Below, in pieces: positions 48,565 through 60,506 of a stretch of 64,000 nucleotides of DNA. A model generated the notes under the pieces. It did not search any database. It was not told the origin of the DNA and was given only the letters and a program-made list of their open reading frames with translations. The stretch is from Populus alba (Eukaryota > Streptophyta > Magnoliopsida > Malpighiales > Salicaceae): positions 12,363,965-12,427,964 of the forward strand of contig NC_133292.1 in the NCBI RefSeq assembly GCF_005239225.2, given 5' to 3'. A program made the translations under genes and the position numbers. Within the stretch, counting starts at the first letter, position 1, and each line of letters begins with the position of its first letter.

Positions 48565-49763
48565 TGTTGCAGATTGAGAGAGAGCGCGAGAGTAGTGAAG
48601 TGAGAGGGAGAGCTAGGGTTTTGGTTTTTTTGAGTGGGTTTTTTCGCTTTGCTGGTTCTTTCTCTCTGCTTTTTCTCTATGTTCGCCTGTCGTTCATTTT
48701 GGGATTTTTTTATTTATTTTAAAAACGTTTTGGGCAATTACTTTGTTATCCCTGATGTATTATCTGATTCTCAATCTCGTCCAAAAACAATTAATTTATC
48801 AGTTTTTTCTCTATATAATTTTTTAATCCACGAGGGACATGTATAGATGTAGGTAGGGTATATTGATTCTTATGTTTTAAAAATGTTGAATCTTTTAGGG
48901 ACTTAATCAAGAATTGGTGGACAGATTAAGATCTAGTATGGAAAGAAAAAAATGAATTTTAAATTGGAAAAAGAGAAAAGAAAAAGGGAAGTCTTTAACA
49001 TTTTCAAATCTTATAAAAAAGTTTTTTATAAGATATTTACGTGTATAGGACAGGGATTCAAGCTTTATTCAACCCAATCTATCTTTCCTGCAAGGCCTTA
49101 TCTTTACATATTATTTTCTCGTGGGCTGGCCCAAAACATCTAATTTCAAATCCTTCAACTTCCTGGGCTTTAGGGCCAAGATTCCCTCGTGTAAGAAACA
49201 TCCTCACCCTTCTATTTTGCTGATGAGACTAGCTTGGTACAAAACTTTTTCAAGAGAGTAGATCACCGATCCAAAACTAAATAGGACAAAAATTTAATTT
49301 ATTTATAAGACTACATGACAAAAAAAAAAACGAATGAACAGGGAAAAAGAACATATGTGAAACATTTAATGTCCAGACATCTGCATTTAATTTTATTTTT
49401 CACATCAATTCCATTGTGCAAGGAGCATTGATGCAAGCCCTCCGTAGTCCACACTCCATACTCCAAAACTGGAACCAAGCACTACTAGCTTTCAAACAAG
49501 TCGATGACAAAATTTTACTGTCCAGACATCTGAGTTTTATTTTACACGGTCATCTTCGTCTACACTGAGAAAAGAGAGGGACCCCTTGCTGTTCATTCCA
49601 TTATACTTCTTGACATGGTAACTGTTGTTACAGTGGACGAGCCTCTCTCTCTCTCTCTCTCAGAAAGACATTAATATCAAGAAATGATTGATTGAATCCA
49701 GAAAGATACAGCAGAATTTCCAGATCATTCTTGCATGAACAGGAACTCAGGTGAGGTACAAAA
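48565..49763. other. CCT7 upstream region and APY-like 3' flank
   Basis: 48565-48720 is the CCT7 5' UTR/promoter, with a GAGAGAGCGCGAGAG-type purine run near the ATG. The rest is AT-rich. A (CT)n microsatellite lies at about 49643-49661, within the likely 3' UTR of the apyrase-like gene. No gene is seen. Confidence 0.6.
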
Positions 49764-52700
49764 TTATCTGGGCAAGCGTGTGACTATATACCGGCCCTTT
49801 TCGAGGTCATAAATTGTTTTTAACTGTGGTTTTCGCAATTGCAATACAAAAAATGCAGCGAGCAAAGCTATTAAAAGAATAGCAAATAATGAGAAGTACG
49901 TCACTGACTCATTTCCAACAATCTCATCAGGGTTATTGATTTCCGATTCAAAGGGCTCCAGCATTGATTGAAAGATGAAAGCACCAAGAGTCCAGTCAAA
50001 GGGAACGCTTCCAGTATGATTTGCAAATCCAATCCTGCAAAAAAAAATGAGGTTGATATTTTGATTCAGGTATAAAAAAAATTGTTCTTATGCAAATAAT
50101 TTATTAGTGACGATTTTTTTCTACGCTGGATATCAAATATAGCATGCTGAAGAAAACTGTTTTCTCAAAGGCGGTAAAACTCAAACATTTTGAAACATTT
50201 ATGCGTCCACACAAACATGTATGCTCATGCGAGCACATACAACTGCACATTCACCGTTTACACATTAAGACGTTAGAAAACCAGTTTACTAATTCAAACC
50301 AAGACACGTCATTTGCAACTCAAAGGAAAAGTTTGGCTAAATCAATGGCCCAGTCTCTCCAAGATTGACCGGTTAAAGTCGAGTGCATGCGGTTTTGACC
50401 AGAAACTTTACCATGTGCAACTTATTCCCATTTTCAACTTGTGATGGTTTTCCCATGGATTAGAGAAACAGGTTGCTATATTAAACAAGGCTGCAAATAT
50501 CTCCAACCAACAACTGAGGCCAGGATGAATTAGATGCAAGTTTCGCAAAAGAATACAGGGAGAAGATTGACATAGGTGCAAGGAGAGCAATGGTACCTTT
50601 TATCATTCATTGATATTCCAAGGCTGTCATGCAGCAGTGCCACTGTGTAGGCAGAAGAGAAGCAATATCTCAACAAATCCAAATCATCGATGCCATGATG
50701 CTGGTCTTTCAGTCTATCCCAGTCATCTTCACAGTAGTGTTTCCCAGCTGCCTCTAATTCAAACAAAGAAACCCTAGGAACCAGCCCAAAAAACTGTACA
50801 AGGTTTAGTACTTGCAGGCAAGAAAAGGTAACAATTAGAGAAAAAAATTGTAGGGTGTCTGCAATGTGTTAGGTATGGCACTACTATGATGAAGCAGGTC
50901 AGAACAGTTACAATGTGTTCACCCTCCTACCATTTTTGTAAGTGAAAACTAGAGAGAGAGAGATAGAGCACAAACATGGATACAAGAACAGGATAATATA
51001 GGTACATTTTTTATACATAAAAGAATGTACACATATGATATGCGTTTCAAATTATGTAGCAAAACAGTTGCCCTTAATTTCAAGTCATGTCATTATTCAC
51101 AAACCTCAGAAGCAAAGAACAAGTTGTCTTGAGAAACAGGATTGCCTTGTAGCCTCATGAAAAAAGGGGAGTCGATGTTGCAAGGTGGACGCAGGCATTT
51201 CTCTGCATAAAAGAACAAAATTGAAAAAAGAATTAATACCAAGGTTTTTTTTTATTTTCTTTTAAATTAAAAAAATCAATAGGCTTTTGAACACATCAAA
51301 CAATTTATCCAAGGAAAAGATCAGCTGACAATTAATAACTCTATTAGAAGATAAATGCCTGCAGCAATGACAAATCTGCATGGTTGAGAGTGTACAGAGA
51401 ACAGATAGAAGACAAACTGAGCATGTGTAGTTACATGCGCCTTTAGTATTATTTTGATTACAGCTAACAAGAGCATCGCTTAGAAGCTCAATACTTGTAG
51501 TATTTAGAAATCTTTTGTTTATTAGAATACAAAAAGAAGCTTCAGTTTTTCTCGGTAGCCAGGTGATGAAGTCAGAGGTTTAGAATAGCTGATCCAGTTA
51601 GGGGCTTAGAACAATGTAATGGGATGTTGAGTAGTTCAATTTTGAAGCATATTTTGACTACCAAGTAAACTCGGCCTGCAAGTAAAATCCATTCAAGAAC
51701 AGCAGAGATTATTTTCATCTTTACCGTTCTATATTTGCAATAATACTAAACATGGGCTACACACAAGTTCTATATTTCTCTCCTATATATTCCAAATCCA
51801 AAATGCTCAAGTAAATGGAAGACTTTCTGCTCAAGAATCGTTATAAAGCACAGGTCAAATAGAGTGCAAAAAAATACGATCGAATCATACAAGCATCACA
51901 AAACCCCATCAAGATGAAAGAGCAGAAGATACCTTGTCTGCTCTTCAACAATGCCCGAACTTCAAGTCTGCATGCAGTAAAGTTTCCAGTTCCATGAGAC
52001 ATCAGAAGTTTTGGGCCACTTGTATTGGATGCCAGCTCATATCCTTGGGGAATGCAAGGGTTACCAACAAAACCCTCCCTATATATTGATGCTGCACAAT
52101 AAATATAACGGTACTTGCTATGATTGGTGATCCAAGGGCATTTTTCAACTCTGAAATTAGAACATCAATCATGCATGCAATAAATGTATGTCACTAAAAC
52201 GAGGACTCATACATGTAATATATCACCACCAAGAGTGAAATATGCAAAATGTGGCCACATAATTTAAGGTAAATTCTTTCCTCTTCAACGTAAATTAGAG
52301 ATGTAGTGTTCACAATTCAAACCATATATTTTGCAGCCACACTTTTCTTTGAGAACAGAGTTACAGATTTGAAAGTATTTCCACAAACACAATCAGGGAT
52401 GTTAAAAAAAAAACCGAACAACCGAGAAAGCTGGAAAAAAAAATTAAACGAAAAAACTGAGCCAAGAAAAAAAAACCCAAAAAATTTCAGGTTCGGTTTG
52501 GGGTTGGGTTCAAACTTCTGAACTGTTCAAACCGAATCGAAACAGTTCAGTTTGTAGCTCAAACCAAACCACCCAGAGTATAAAAGGCTTATTTTCTCTG
52601 AAACCCTAATTCACTCATTTCCTTTCCTCCCACATCCACCCTCACCTTCCTCTCTCTCTCTCAAAAGTTTGCTCTCCTCCCCCACAACCTCCCCCTCTAT

Positions 52701-55700
52701 TTCTCTGATCTATGGTCACAATAACAAAGAACAAAAAAAGAAAAAAAAGCACGTTTCTTTCTAATCTTCAAAAACATATAGACTCCTATGTCATGGAGAG
52801 ACAGAAAGAGACAGAGAAGCAAATGTCTAGTGGTCGGAAAATAAGAAAAGGGCCATGGAAAGATGAAGAAGATGTACTGATTAACCATGTTAAAAAATAT
52901 GGTCCTAGAGATTGGAGCTCCATTCGATCCAAAATCCTTTTACATAGAACTGGCCAGTCTTGTCATCTTTCTTGGGTTAATAAGCTTAGACCCAACTTGA
53001 AAAAATGAGTATCAAATTAACTTGGTTAATTATATTTTCAACCTTTTGCAATTTTACATGCATTTAGTGATAAATTATCAAGATTTTGATCCTGGGCTGT
53101 TTTCGCTTCTCTTTATTTTTAGTCCAATACAATAATGTGTGATTGTCCAGAGATGGTATTTCCTCTTGATTTTTTTTTTCTTTTTTTGGTTGTGTCTGTG
53201 TGATTTTACAGTGGGTGCAAGTTTTCAGTGGAGGAAGAGAGGGTGGTTATAGAATCCTGAGCAGAATTTGGGAACAAATGCCCAAATGGGCAAGAATTGC
53301 TATGTATTTGCCGGGAAGGACTGGTACTGATGTGAAGAATTTCTGTAGCAGACAGAAGAGGCTGGCTAGGATTTTGCAGACTTCAGGAACCCTACCTTCC
53401 TCTTCTAATTCCAAGCAACAGAAGCCCATTTTAAAATAGGCCCATTAAAAACCCAAAAAACAAGCCCATTTGAAAGGCATTAGGTCTCCCGGTTTTCAAC
53501 TGAAAAAACTGACTTAGACCAAACCAAACCAGTTTTTGGTTCGGTCCAGGTCAAATTTCTCAAAAATTATAAACCCAGTTTGGTTGGATTTTTTAGCCTG
53601 GACCGGATTGTGAACACCCCTAACCACAATGGATGTAGTCAAAGACAACATCTGGGCCCATTTTCTGCTTTGACAACAAATGGAATAGCGGGGTCGCTAA
53701 AGCTACTATGACAAAATATGGTACAAGCTGCAATGCTCCTTGATTTAGAAACCCACTAAACTCAGTCTTCAAATAACAGTATTCTGCAAGAAAAGGTCAG
53801 CACAAAAACTTACATGAACTCACATCTCTAGAGCTGTGTCGCTCATGTAGTGATTCCCATGCTGCATCCTGTACAAAAACGATGGTCCTTCCCTAGTTAG
53901 GCGCCTTCTACAACAAATTTGTTGCAAAATGCCAATAACGAAATAGCAGCAAATGAACACACAGACAATATGATTGCATTCCATCCTTAGATGATAAACC
54001 CTCCCATCCCCTTCAGTTTCCTTTTTATTAAGCGTAAAAGGCTCCCAAGCAAACATTCCTTCCCCACTTGAAACCCTCTATTCCAAACATAGTCTTCAAA
54101 TTTTTAATGAAAAATCTCAAGTTCCCTCACCTATGGCAGAAGATGTTGTATTTCAATCTTGCAAGAGCAGAATTGAAAGAAATTTTGTTAATGGTTGTTT
54201 CTAGCAGAATGTCAGATTGATATTTTATAGCATACATTAATCAGAAAAGTGACTGGAAAAAAAAAAAAGATGAAAATTTGACATTTTGATAATCAGCAAA
54301 GCAATACGTATGGACACACCTGGCCAAATTTTGGCAAGCTTTGTGCCTGAAGGTTGTAAATAACTCTAGCCAGTTTGATCTTCCGTGAAGATTGCACTTG
54401 TGCTACTTCTCTTGAGGCAAATGTAATCTGCATTTATTAGTTACATCGTTCAAATTCCAAAAAAGAATAACATATATCCAAACAAAGTTGCAGCAACATA
54501 TTTGGGTTCCAATATAATTATAAGAGAAAGGTGCTGCAGTATCATGAATCACTAGCAACCTTAGGCCCATAAATCTACTTACTTGTATGAAACACAATCC
54601 CATTATTGACTACTTTTTGTTCACGTGTTTAAGCAAATTAGTCTTCCAGCTAACATAAAACAGAGTGATAGCAGCTATACATGATGGGATTTTAAGGTCC
54701 TGTTATAATGTACATTAATAACCTCTGTTTTGAATTGATAGGTCTAAAACAACACATGTAACCACCAACCACCATTGTCGATGTTGATATTTGGCTATGA
54801 CATCTGTTGTGTAACATTGCACAATAGAATCCTCCTTTCTGTCCCTTCTCCCCACTTTTTTTTGTCCTTTCTCCCTCCTGTTTTTCTACTTCTTCATTCA
54901 ATTTCACTCTACGAATTCCAAACCATGTGTTACCAAGTGTGAACGATACACTATTCCTACAATTAATTAACGATACAAAACACCAATACGTCAACCACCA
55001 AAAAACGCATTTATGCTATTTCCATCATTTACGCAGGTAGACAGCAATTACAGGCAATAAAAAGAAAGGCAATAAAAGAACCTGCAAAGAATTGCCATCA
55101 AGTTCTACTATCCCAGTGGTTTTGTCAGCTTCACTTCCCAAACTTCCATGAACATAGTTCACGGCAACCCAAGAGTAAACACCCCTTTCTTCTTCTGCAT
55201 CAAAGACCACATGAACATGTCATTCAAATCAGCATCACTCATTAAACTTTCCTAAGAAAACCATTAAAACTGAAGACCACTTAACCCTCTGCATAGTCCC
55301 TATATCAAATCTATTATCTCCCTACACTAAACACGTCAACGCATAGCAAGATCAGCTGACCTTTCACTCGTTAGTATTTCATTTACCAGCTAACAATATT
55401 AAGTTACAAAGCGAAAATCAACATATCTAACTTAAACACCCCTCGTTATCAGAACCCGGATCAAATTACAATCCTAATACCACAAACAATCAAAACAAAG
55501 CTAAACACATTATCACAAACCTTCAATAACACGTGCCCACTCGTCCTTAAACGCGAACCCGGATGCCCTCAAAACCTTTCTGCACACCTCCAAGATCCTC
55601 TCTTTCACCTTCCCTTCCAAACCCACCATTTCCTTACCGCTAACCATCAACTGCACCCCAGCATTCCCCCACTCCCTCCTTGGAACCCACTTTTTCGCAA

Positions 55701-56187
55701 ACTCAACCAGACCCTCAATCAACCCACCCGCACTATCAGGATCCTCCACAAACCCACCCAATCCAGGCCTAACCTTCATTGACCCAGTAATCAGTGGCAA
55801 CTGCCCATTAATAAAACCCACATTCCCCTCCCCCAACAACTGATATACCCGGACTCTACACCCGCCCCGCCCCGAATCAATAACAACACTAAAAAAACGG
55901 GTATTCGGGTTGGCAAACTTGGAGGAACGGTGGGTCCTCTGGGCTGTAGAAAAAAGGTAAAAAAGGAAAGGGATGGTGAAAAGGGTGGCTAGAAGGATTA
56001 AAAATTTGCGGGCTTTTTGGGATTTGGTGCTTTGTTGTTGTGGAGGGTAGGGTGAAGCGAGAGAGTGCATGCGTGGGTGTAATTGGGTTCGATGAAGTGG
56101 AAAGTAGGATGCTGTGGAAGGTCTGGACTGAAGGGCTGAGAAATCCATTGTCTTTGTGTGTGTTTTGGGACTTGGAAAGGAGAGCAA
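49764..56187 (-). CDS. GDA1/CD39 apyrase family, APY6-like, with degenerate motifs
   Basis: Eight exons in frame: 55521-56187, 55082-55194, 54320-54427, 53814-53868, 51933-52148, 51105-51201, 50597-50794 and 49764-50034. This gives 574 aa from ATG 56187, or 561 aa from ATG 56148. An N-terminal transmembrane segment (FLILLATLFTIPFLFYLF) and a C-terminal one (YFSLFAILLIALLAAFFVL) flank the nucleotidase fold, as in plant APY6-type enzymes that hydrolyse nucleoside di-/triphosphates in the secretory path. The apyrase conserved regions are altered: VVIDSGRGGCRVRVY where family members have a DGGSTGTR-like motif, LMVSGKEM in place of TAG-R, and GIVELDGNSLQ in place of ELGGASAQ. It may be inactive or changed in substrate. 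The exon 4/5 junction needs the acceptor at 52149-52150 to avoid a stop; that boundary is my choice. Confidence 0.85.
52394..53622 (+). mobile_element. hAT-like non-autonomous element carrying a MYB gene
   Basis: Lies in intron 4 of the apyrase-like gene. The left end is CAGGGATGTT and the right end, read on the other strand, TAGGGGTGTT: short terminal inverted repeats of hAT type. They are flanked by an 8-bp near-repeat, AACACAAT (52386-52393) and ACCACAAT (53623-53630), the expected hAT target-site length with one mismatch. Just inside are CCGAAC- and AACCGGT-like words at both sides. There is no transposase. The interior is a fragment of a DUO1-type MYB gene including its intron. Confidence 0.78.
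52793..53439 (+). pseudogene. DUO1: DUO1-type R2R3-MYB pseudogene inside the hAT-like element
   Basis: R2 reads GPWKDEEDVLINHVKKYG, DWSSIRSKILLHRTGQSC and WVNKLRPNLK. After an intron (about 53006-53210, donor GT changed to AT) R3 resumes as GCKFSVEEERVVIES, then WARIAMYLPGRTGTDVKNF and RQKRLARILQTS. This matches DUO POLLEN 1, the male germ-cell MYB, in R2/R3 spacing and residues (family knowledge). Damage: TGA after VVIES, an insertion of about 8 bp near 53278, and replaced DNA-contact residues (GQSCHLSW for a GKSCRLRW-like core). The retained intron indicates capture from genomic DNA rather than mRNA. The long C-terminal activation part of DUO1 is not present. Confidence 0.83.
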
Positions 56188-57410
56188 AGGGAGGGAGATT
56201 CGTGGGTTTGTCTTGTCTGGTTACATTTGTTGGTGAGATTTTGGGAGTACGTGAGGGTTGAGAGCTAAGAGAAGTGATGATTGTTGGATTGCTTGTAGAT
56301 TCAAAATTTGATGATCTGATTTGACAAGTAATTTTTCTTCTTGTTTGTTTTTTTGAAGTACATGCTGTTTGAACTGTATCAATAAGATCCGGGCAGGCCA
56401 GCCGGGTGAATAATCCGATGACCCATCTATTCGGATTTTGGTCCAGGTTGGTTATAGAAAACCCATTTTTTCTCGTCAAAATAACTTCGTTTGGTCCCCA
56501 TCCACGTTAAGTTTTGAATCAATTTTCATAACTGTCAATTAAGTGTATCAACTTTAATAAGTTTTATTTCAGATCCTCAACTTTTAGATTGTATTTGTTT
56601 CCAGCCGCATGTTTTTTAAAATTTTGATATATTTATATTTAAAATTAATTTTTTATATTTTTAAACTATTTTAATTTACTTATATTATAAATAAATTTTC
56701 AAAAATAAAAAAAATATATTATTTTAACATATTTCTAAATAAAAAATACTTTTAAAAAAATAAATTTATAATTGAATAATGTTTAACGTTTACCATATTT
56801 GGTATCCAAGTGAACGAATGCTTCATGTTTGGACACTTTTTAAAGCAGCCAAGGTATCATCATGACCCTCCCGCTTTTTTAAAATCCATGGATCAAACTA
56901 TTTTTTAGGTGGATTGATCCAATGGCGTCCGTGTTTAGGAGGATCATAGTCTCAGAGTCATTACAGAAATATTCAGGTATGTCTTTTTTTTCGACCTTTG
57001 CCAGGTGAGAGTCGGATTGAGTCGAGGAAGTAAGTCTTTTTTATTATTATTATTATTAATATAGATATTTGAATTAATTTATATATTTTTTTATTAATTT
57101 TACAAGTTCTAAAAATAAAAACTATATATAAAATTTATAAAATTTGAATTAATAAACTCTAGAAAACAAATCTAAAATTTCATCAACTAAATTCCTTCCT
57201 TAAAAGTTAAATAAGTAAATCTATTCTTGTTCTTCGGTCATGATGCCAGGCAATTCAACACAGTGTTAAGCTCCAATTCCTTAATTAACATCAGGGATCA
57301 GGGATTTGATGTTTGGGTTCTGAGAAAATCTTGATAGTTTTCTCGAGAAAATGTGTTTTTGTTTTTGTTTTATTTAATTTTGAGACGGCGGGAGATATTG
57401 GATTAGTATA
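56188..57410. other. Upstream of apyrase-like gene
   Basis: The first about 200 bases are the probable 5' UTR/promoter. Frames on both strands here are shadows of exon 1. 56590-56770 is AT-rich with MITE-like words (TTTTAACATATTTCTAAAT). An ATT repeat is at 57040-57055. No gene is seen. Confidence 0.55.
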
Positions 57411-57424
57411 ATATATACGCGTCT

Positions 57425-59160
57425 TACTGACACACTAGCTTTAATACCCGCGCGATGCCGTGGGTCATTTTTTTTGTATAAAAAATATTAAAAAAATAAA
57501 AATTTTAAAATCTTGGGTTTTTCTACAAAGTTATACCCAAGAATCTTAGGTTTGGCTGCAACGCCTGACCTAAGAGTAATATTTATAAGATTAATAATAA
57601 AATTAAACTTGTAACACCGGACCCAAGAATATTAGATGTGGGTCTGGCAGTAAGGTCGTATCATAAAAGTATGATAATTAAATAGATCAATTAAAAAAAC
57701 AAAGAAAAAAATCAACAGAAATGAAAAAACTAATGAAGAAAAAGAAAAAGAAATTGAATTACTGGGGTTAACCCTTTAAACCAGGTTATCCCGTAAAATC
57801 TGAAATTTGCGTCATGAAAGTTTGATAACTAAATAGAAAAAAAAATGATGGGTTTACCCAGAATTAACCATGTTAACCCATCAAATCAAGTTAACCCGTC
57901 AAGCCCAGGATACGTGTCATGAAAGTCTGATAATTAAATAGAAAAAAAATTAACTTTAACAAACTAAACTAAATGAAAAAAATAACTCGTCAAATCAGGT
58001 TAACTTATCAAACCCGAGATTCGTATCATGAAAATATGATAACTAAATTAAAAAAAATTAACATTAACAAACTAAATCAAACAAAAACAATTCATTAAAA
58101 AAAAATTAAAAAAAACAGCCATATAATATAATACAATATAATAATAATTATAATGAAAAAACGTGGGGGAAATTAAAGCTAAAGCTAAATTCTCAACCAA
58201 CTTAATATTAAAAAAATAAATTTAACAAAGATAATTTAAAAAATAAACATATGGAGGAAACACTGCAACCAAACAAAAATCATATAAGGAAAACACTGTA
58301 TTAATCCATAGTGTTTTTTTTTTCTTTTTTAAAAAAAGCTACAAAGCTAAGTTCTCAACCAACTTAATATATAAAAAAACTTGAGATTTGTATAATGAAA
58401 ATATGATAACTAAATTAAATTTTTTTTCACATTAACAAACTAAATTAAATAAAAAAAATTCATTGAAAAAAAACACAAAGAAAAAGGCAAAAAAAAAAAA
58501 ACCCATGGGCAAAACGAAAAAAAAAAAAAGAAAAGAAAAGAAAAAAGTCAAGTGTTTTACTGTGTGCACAATGATACATTATATGTAAAAAACAGAAGAA
58601 ACAAAAGCGAGGAAAAAAAAAAGCTGCTACAATGAAAAACTCACGCATTAAAAAAAAAACACACTGCTACAGTGAAAAAACATTTAAAAAAAAACAAAAT
58701 CAAAAGAAAAAAAAAAAGGAAAAACTGCTACAAAAAAAAAATGCCACAAAAGAAAAAACAAAAAAAAAACTGCAAAAAAAAACTTTAGCTACAGTGAAAA
58801 AGCTACGTGTTTTAGTATATTACTTAATTATATGTAAAAAATAGAAGAAACAAAAGCGAGGAAAAAAAAAAAACAAAGCTGCTACAGTGAAAAACCCACG
58901 CATTAAAAAAAACATGTAAAAAAAAAAAAGGAAAAACTGCTACAGAAAAAAAAACCAAAAACAAAAAAAAAATACCACATAAGAAAAAACTAAAAAAAAA
59001 TTGTAAAAAAATAAAAACTTTAGCTACAGTGAAAAAGATACGTGTTTTAGTATATTACTTAATTATAATATAATAATATAATTATAATAATTATTATTAT
59101 ATATAAGTATAATTAAAAGGCATGGGGAAGCTACAGTATTTTCCCCACGCCTTTTAGAGT
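57425..59160. repeat. Repeat-rich region ending in a strong hairpin
   Basis: Starts near ACTAGCTTTAATACCCGCGCG and carries several copies of a CATGAAAGT/ATGATAACTAAAT word (57665, 57817, 57919, 58028, 58397). It has two-and-a-half copies of a roughly 245-bp A-rich unit (about 58553, 58806 and 59043; AGAAGAAACAAAAGCGAGG). It ends with a hairpin at 59115-59155. I take it as one or more degraded transposons. The Lys-rich open frames in it are poly-A artefacts. Confidence 0.65.
59115..59155. repeat. 15-bp stem hairpin
   Basis: AAAAGGCATGGGGAA (59115-59129) pairs with TTCCCCACGCCTTTT (59141-59155) with one mismatch, loop GCTACAGTATT. It marks the end of the A-rich repeat zone. A 3' hairpin is typical of Helitrons, but I do not see a clean CTRR end here. 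Confidence 0.7.
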
Positions 59161-60506
59161 TCTTTAATGGTATGAATATTTGGGCCTAAGCAAAGATAGA
59201 CCAGAAGTCTAATAAACTTAAAATCTCAGCCCACATTGATACATGGCCCAAGTTAAGTGTTGCTAGGAATTGTTTTTATTACATTTTTATTTTATTTTGA
59301 ATAGTTATAGAGATATTGAAAGTTTTATAATTTCATTAAATTAAATGATGCAGTGGTTCATTCATGCTTGGTTTTTTGTTAATTATTTTAACTTGTGACA
59401 GTAAATATTGAATTCTTCTCTCTTGTAAACTACTAAACTAAGAAGTTGGATTTTTATTTATTATAATCTAAATAAAAAATATATTATTTTAATATATTTT
59501 CAAATAAAAAATAATTATTATTACACTTTTAAACATTTTCGTTATTAGCCTGGACCATTTTCAGCATTGAACATGGGCATGCATGATAGGATAGATCCGT
59601 CATTTAATTACCAGGAATCTATCTGGCTATGCAATGGCTATCATTTTTTATGTTTTTTAATGCAGAATATAGTTAATTTGCACAGCGTAAACAAACACAT
59701 TAATTGCAGGAGGAGGAGGCATTGCATCCATCGTTTTATCAAGCAATTTTGCCTCTCAATTAGATGTTATGTAAGCAAGCAATTTGGGGGAGTACTGTAC
59801 GGTATTAAAAGGTGACAAGAAGCTACACCTTCGGTCGCGAAAATGGAATGTAGGGAAATAACGGTACAGGACTTTTGGATGGAAGCACATAGCAATTGCT
59901 GTGAAGGTTCCTATATTATCCATGTTGTTATCGCTCTCTATGTAAGCAAATGCTTGAACTTTACTCTTAAGTTCCAGGGGGGCATTTCGGTAGTTTGAGC
60001 TTGGAAATTGTAAATTCTATTGAATAATTAACCTATTAGGTTTTGATAGTACTATAGAAATGAAACTACAAATGATCAGCTAGACGACCACCCGGTCCTT
60101 GGCTTTGCGCTGCTCTTGGTCGCTATTGCCCCTGGTTATATATGCCAAGCTTGCATGTCCTGATCTGATGGAAAAGAAAATGCCTATATATTCTCATCTT
60201 TGTATATTGAGGCAGACTATAGTATATGTGCCAATGGATCCTAGCTATCAGTTGCTTGCACATCTAATTGATGAAAAGAAAATTTGGGATCTGGTATCCT
60301 TTGAAAACATTTAGGGAATCGGGAAAATTTTCTGTCTCGGGTCTTTTTTTCCCTTCCTGATCACAAATTGTAAGCAACCAAACAAGATCGAGGAGAGAAA
60401 ACCCTAGAATAAGAACATTCCTCCTGCAGCAACAACTCTAGCTCTCTCTGTAGGCTATATATATACCCGCCAAGACCCTAAAGTGCCTAGATCTTCATTT
60501 GCATTG
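59161..60506. promoter_or_regulatory. Upstream region of the ALOG/LSH gene
   Basis: AT-rich DNA without a convincing gene; the frames at 59567 and 60099 have no domain. A TATA box, CTATATATATAC, stands at about 60456-60468, 40 bases upstream of the CDS. A purine/pyrimidine-rich leader (CTAGCTCTCTCTGTAGG) precedes it. No upstream ATG was found between the TATA box and the start. Confidence 0.6.

Noticed and set aside
55889..56479. A 196-codon minus-strand frame overlapping the apyrase first exon, and a plus-strand frame at 56040-56261
   Set aside because: Shadow frames; the apyrase frame with its transmembrane segment and splice-consistent continuation is the supported one.
58460..58844. Lys-rich and Phe-rich frames on opposite strands
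   Set aside because: Poly-A/poly-T tracts translated; no coding evidence.
59567..60314. Two plus-strand frames upstream of the LSH gene
   Set aside because: No domain or splice context; they lie in the promoter region of the ALOG gene.
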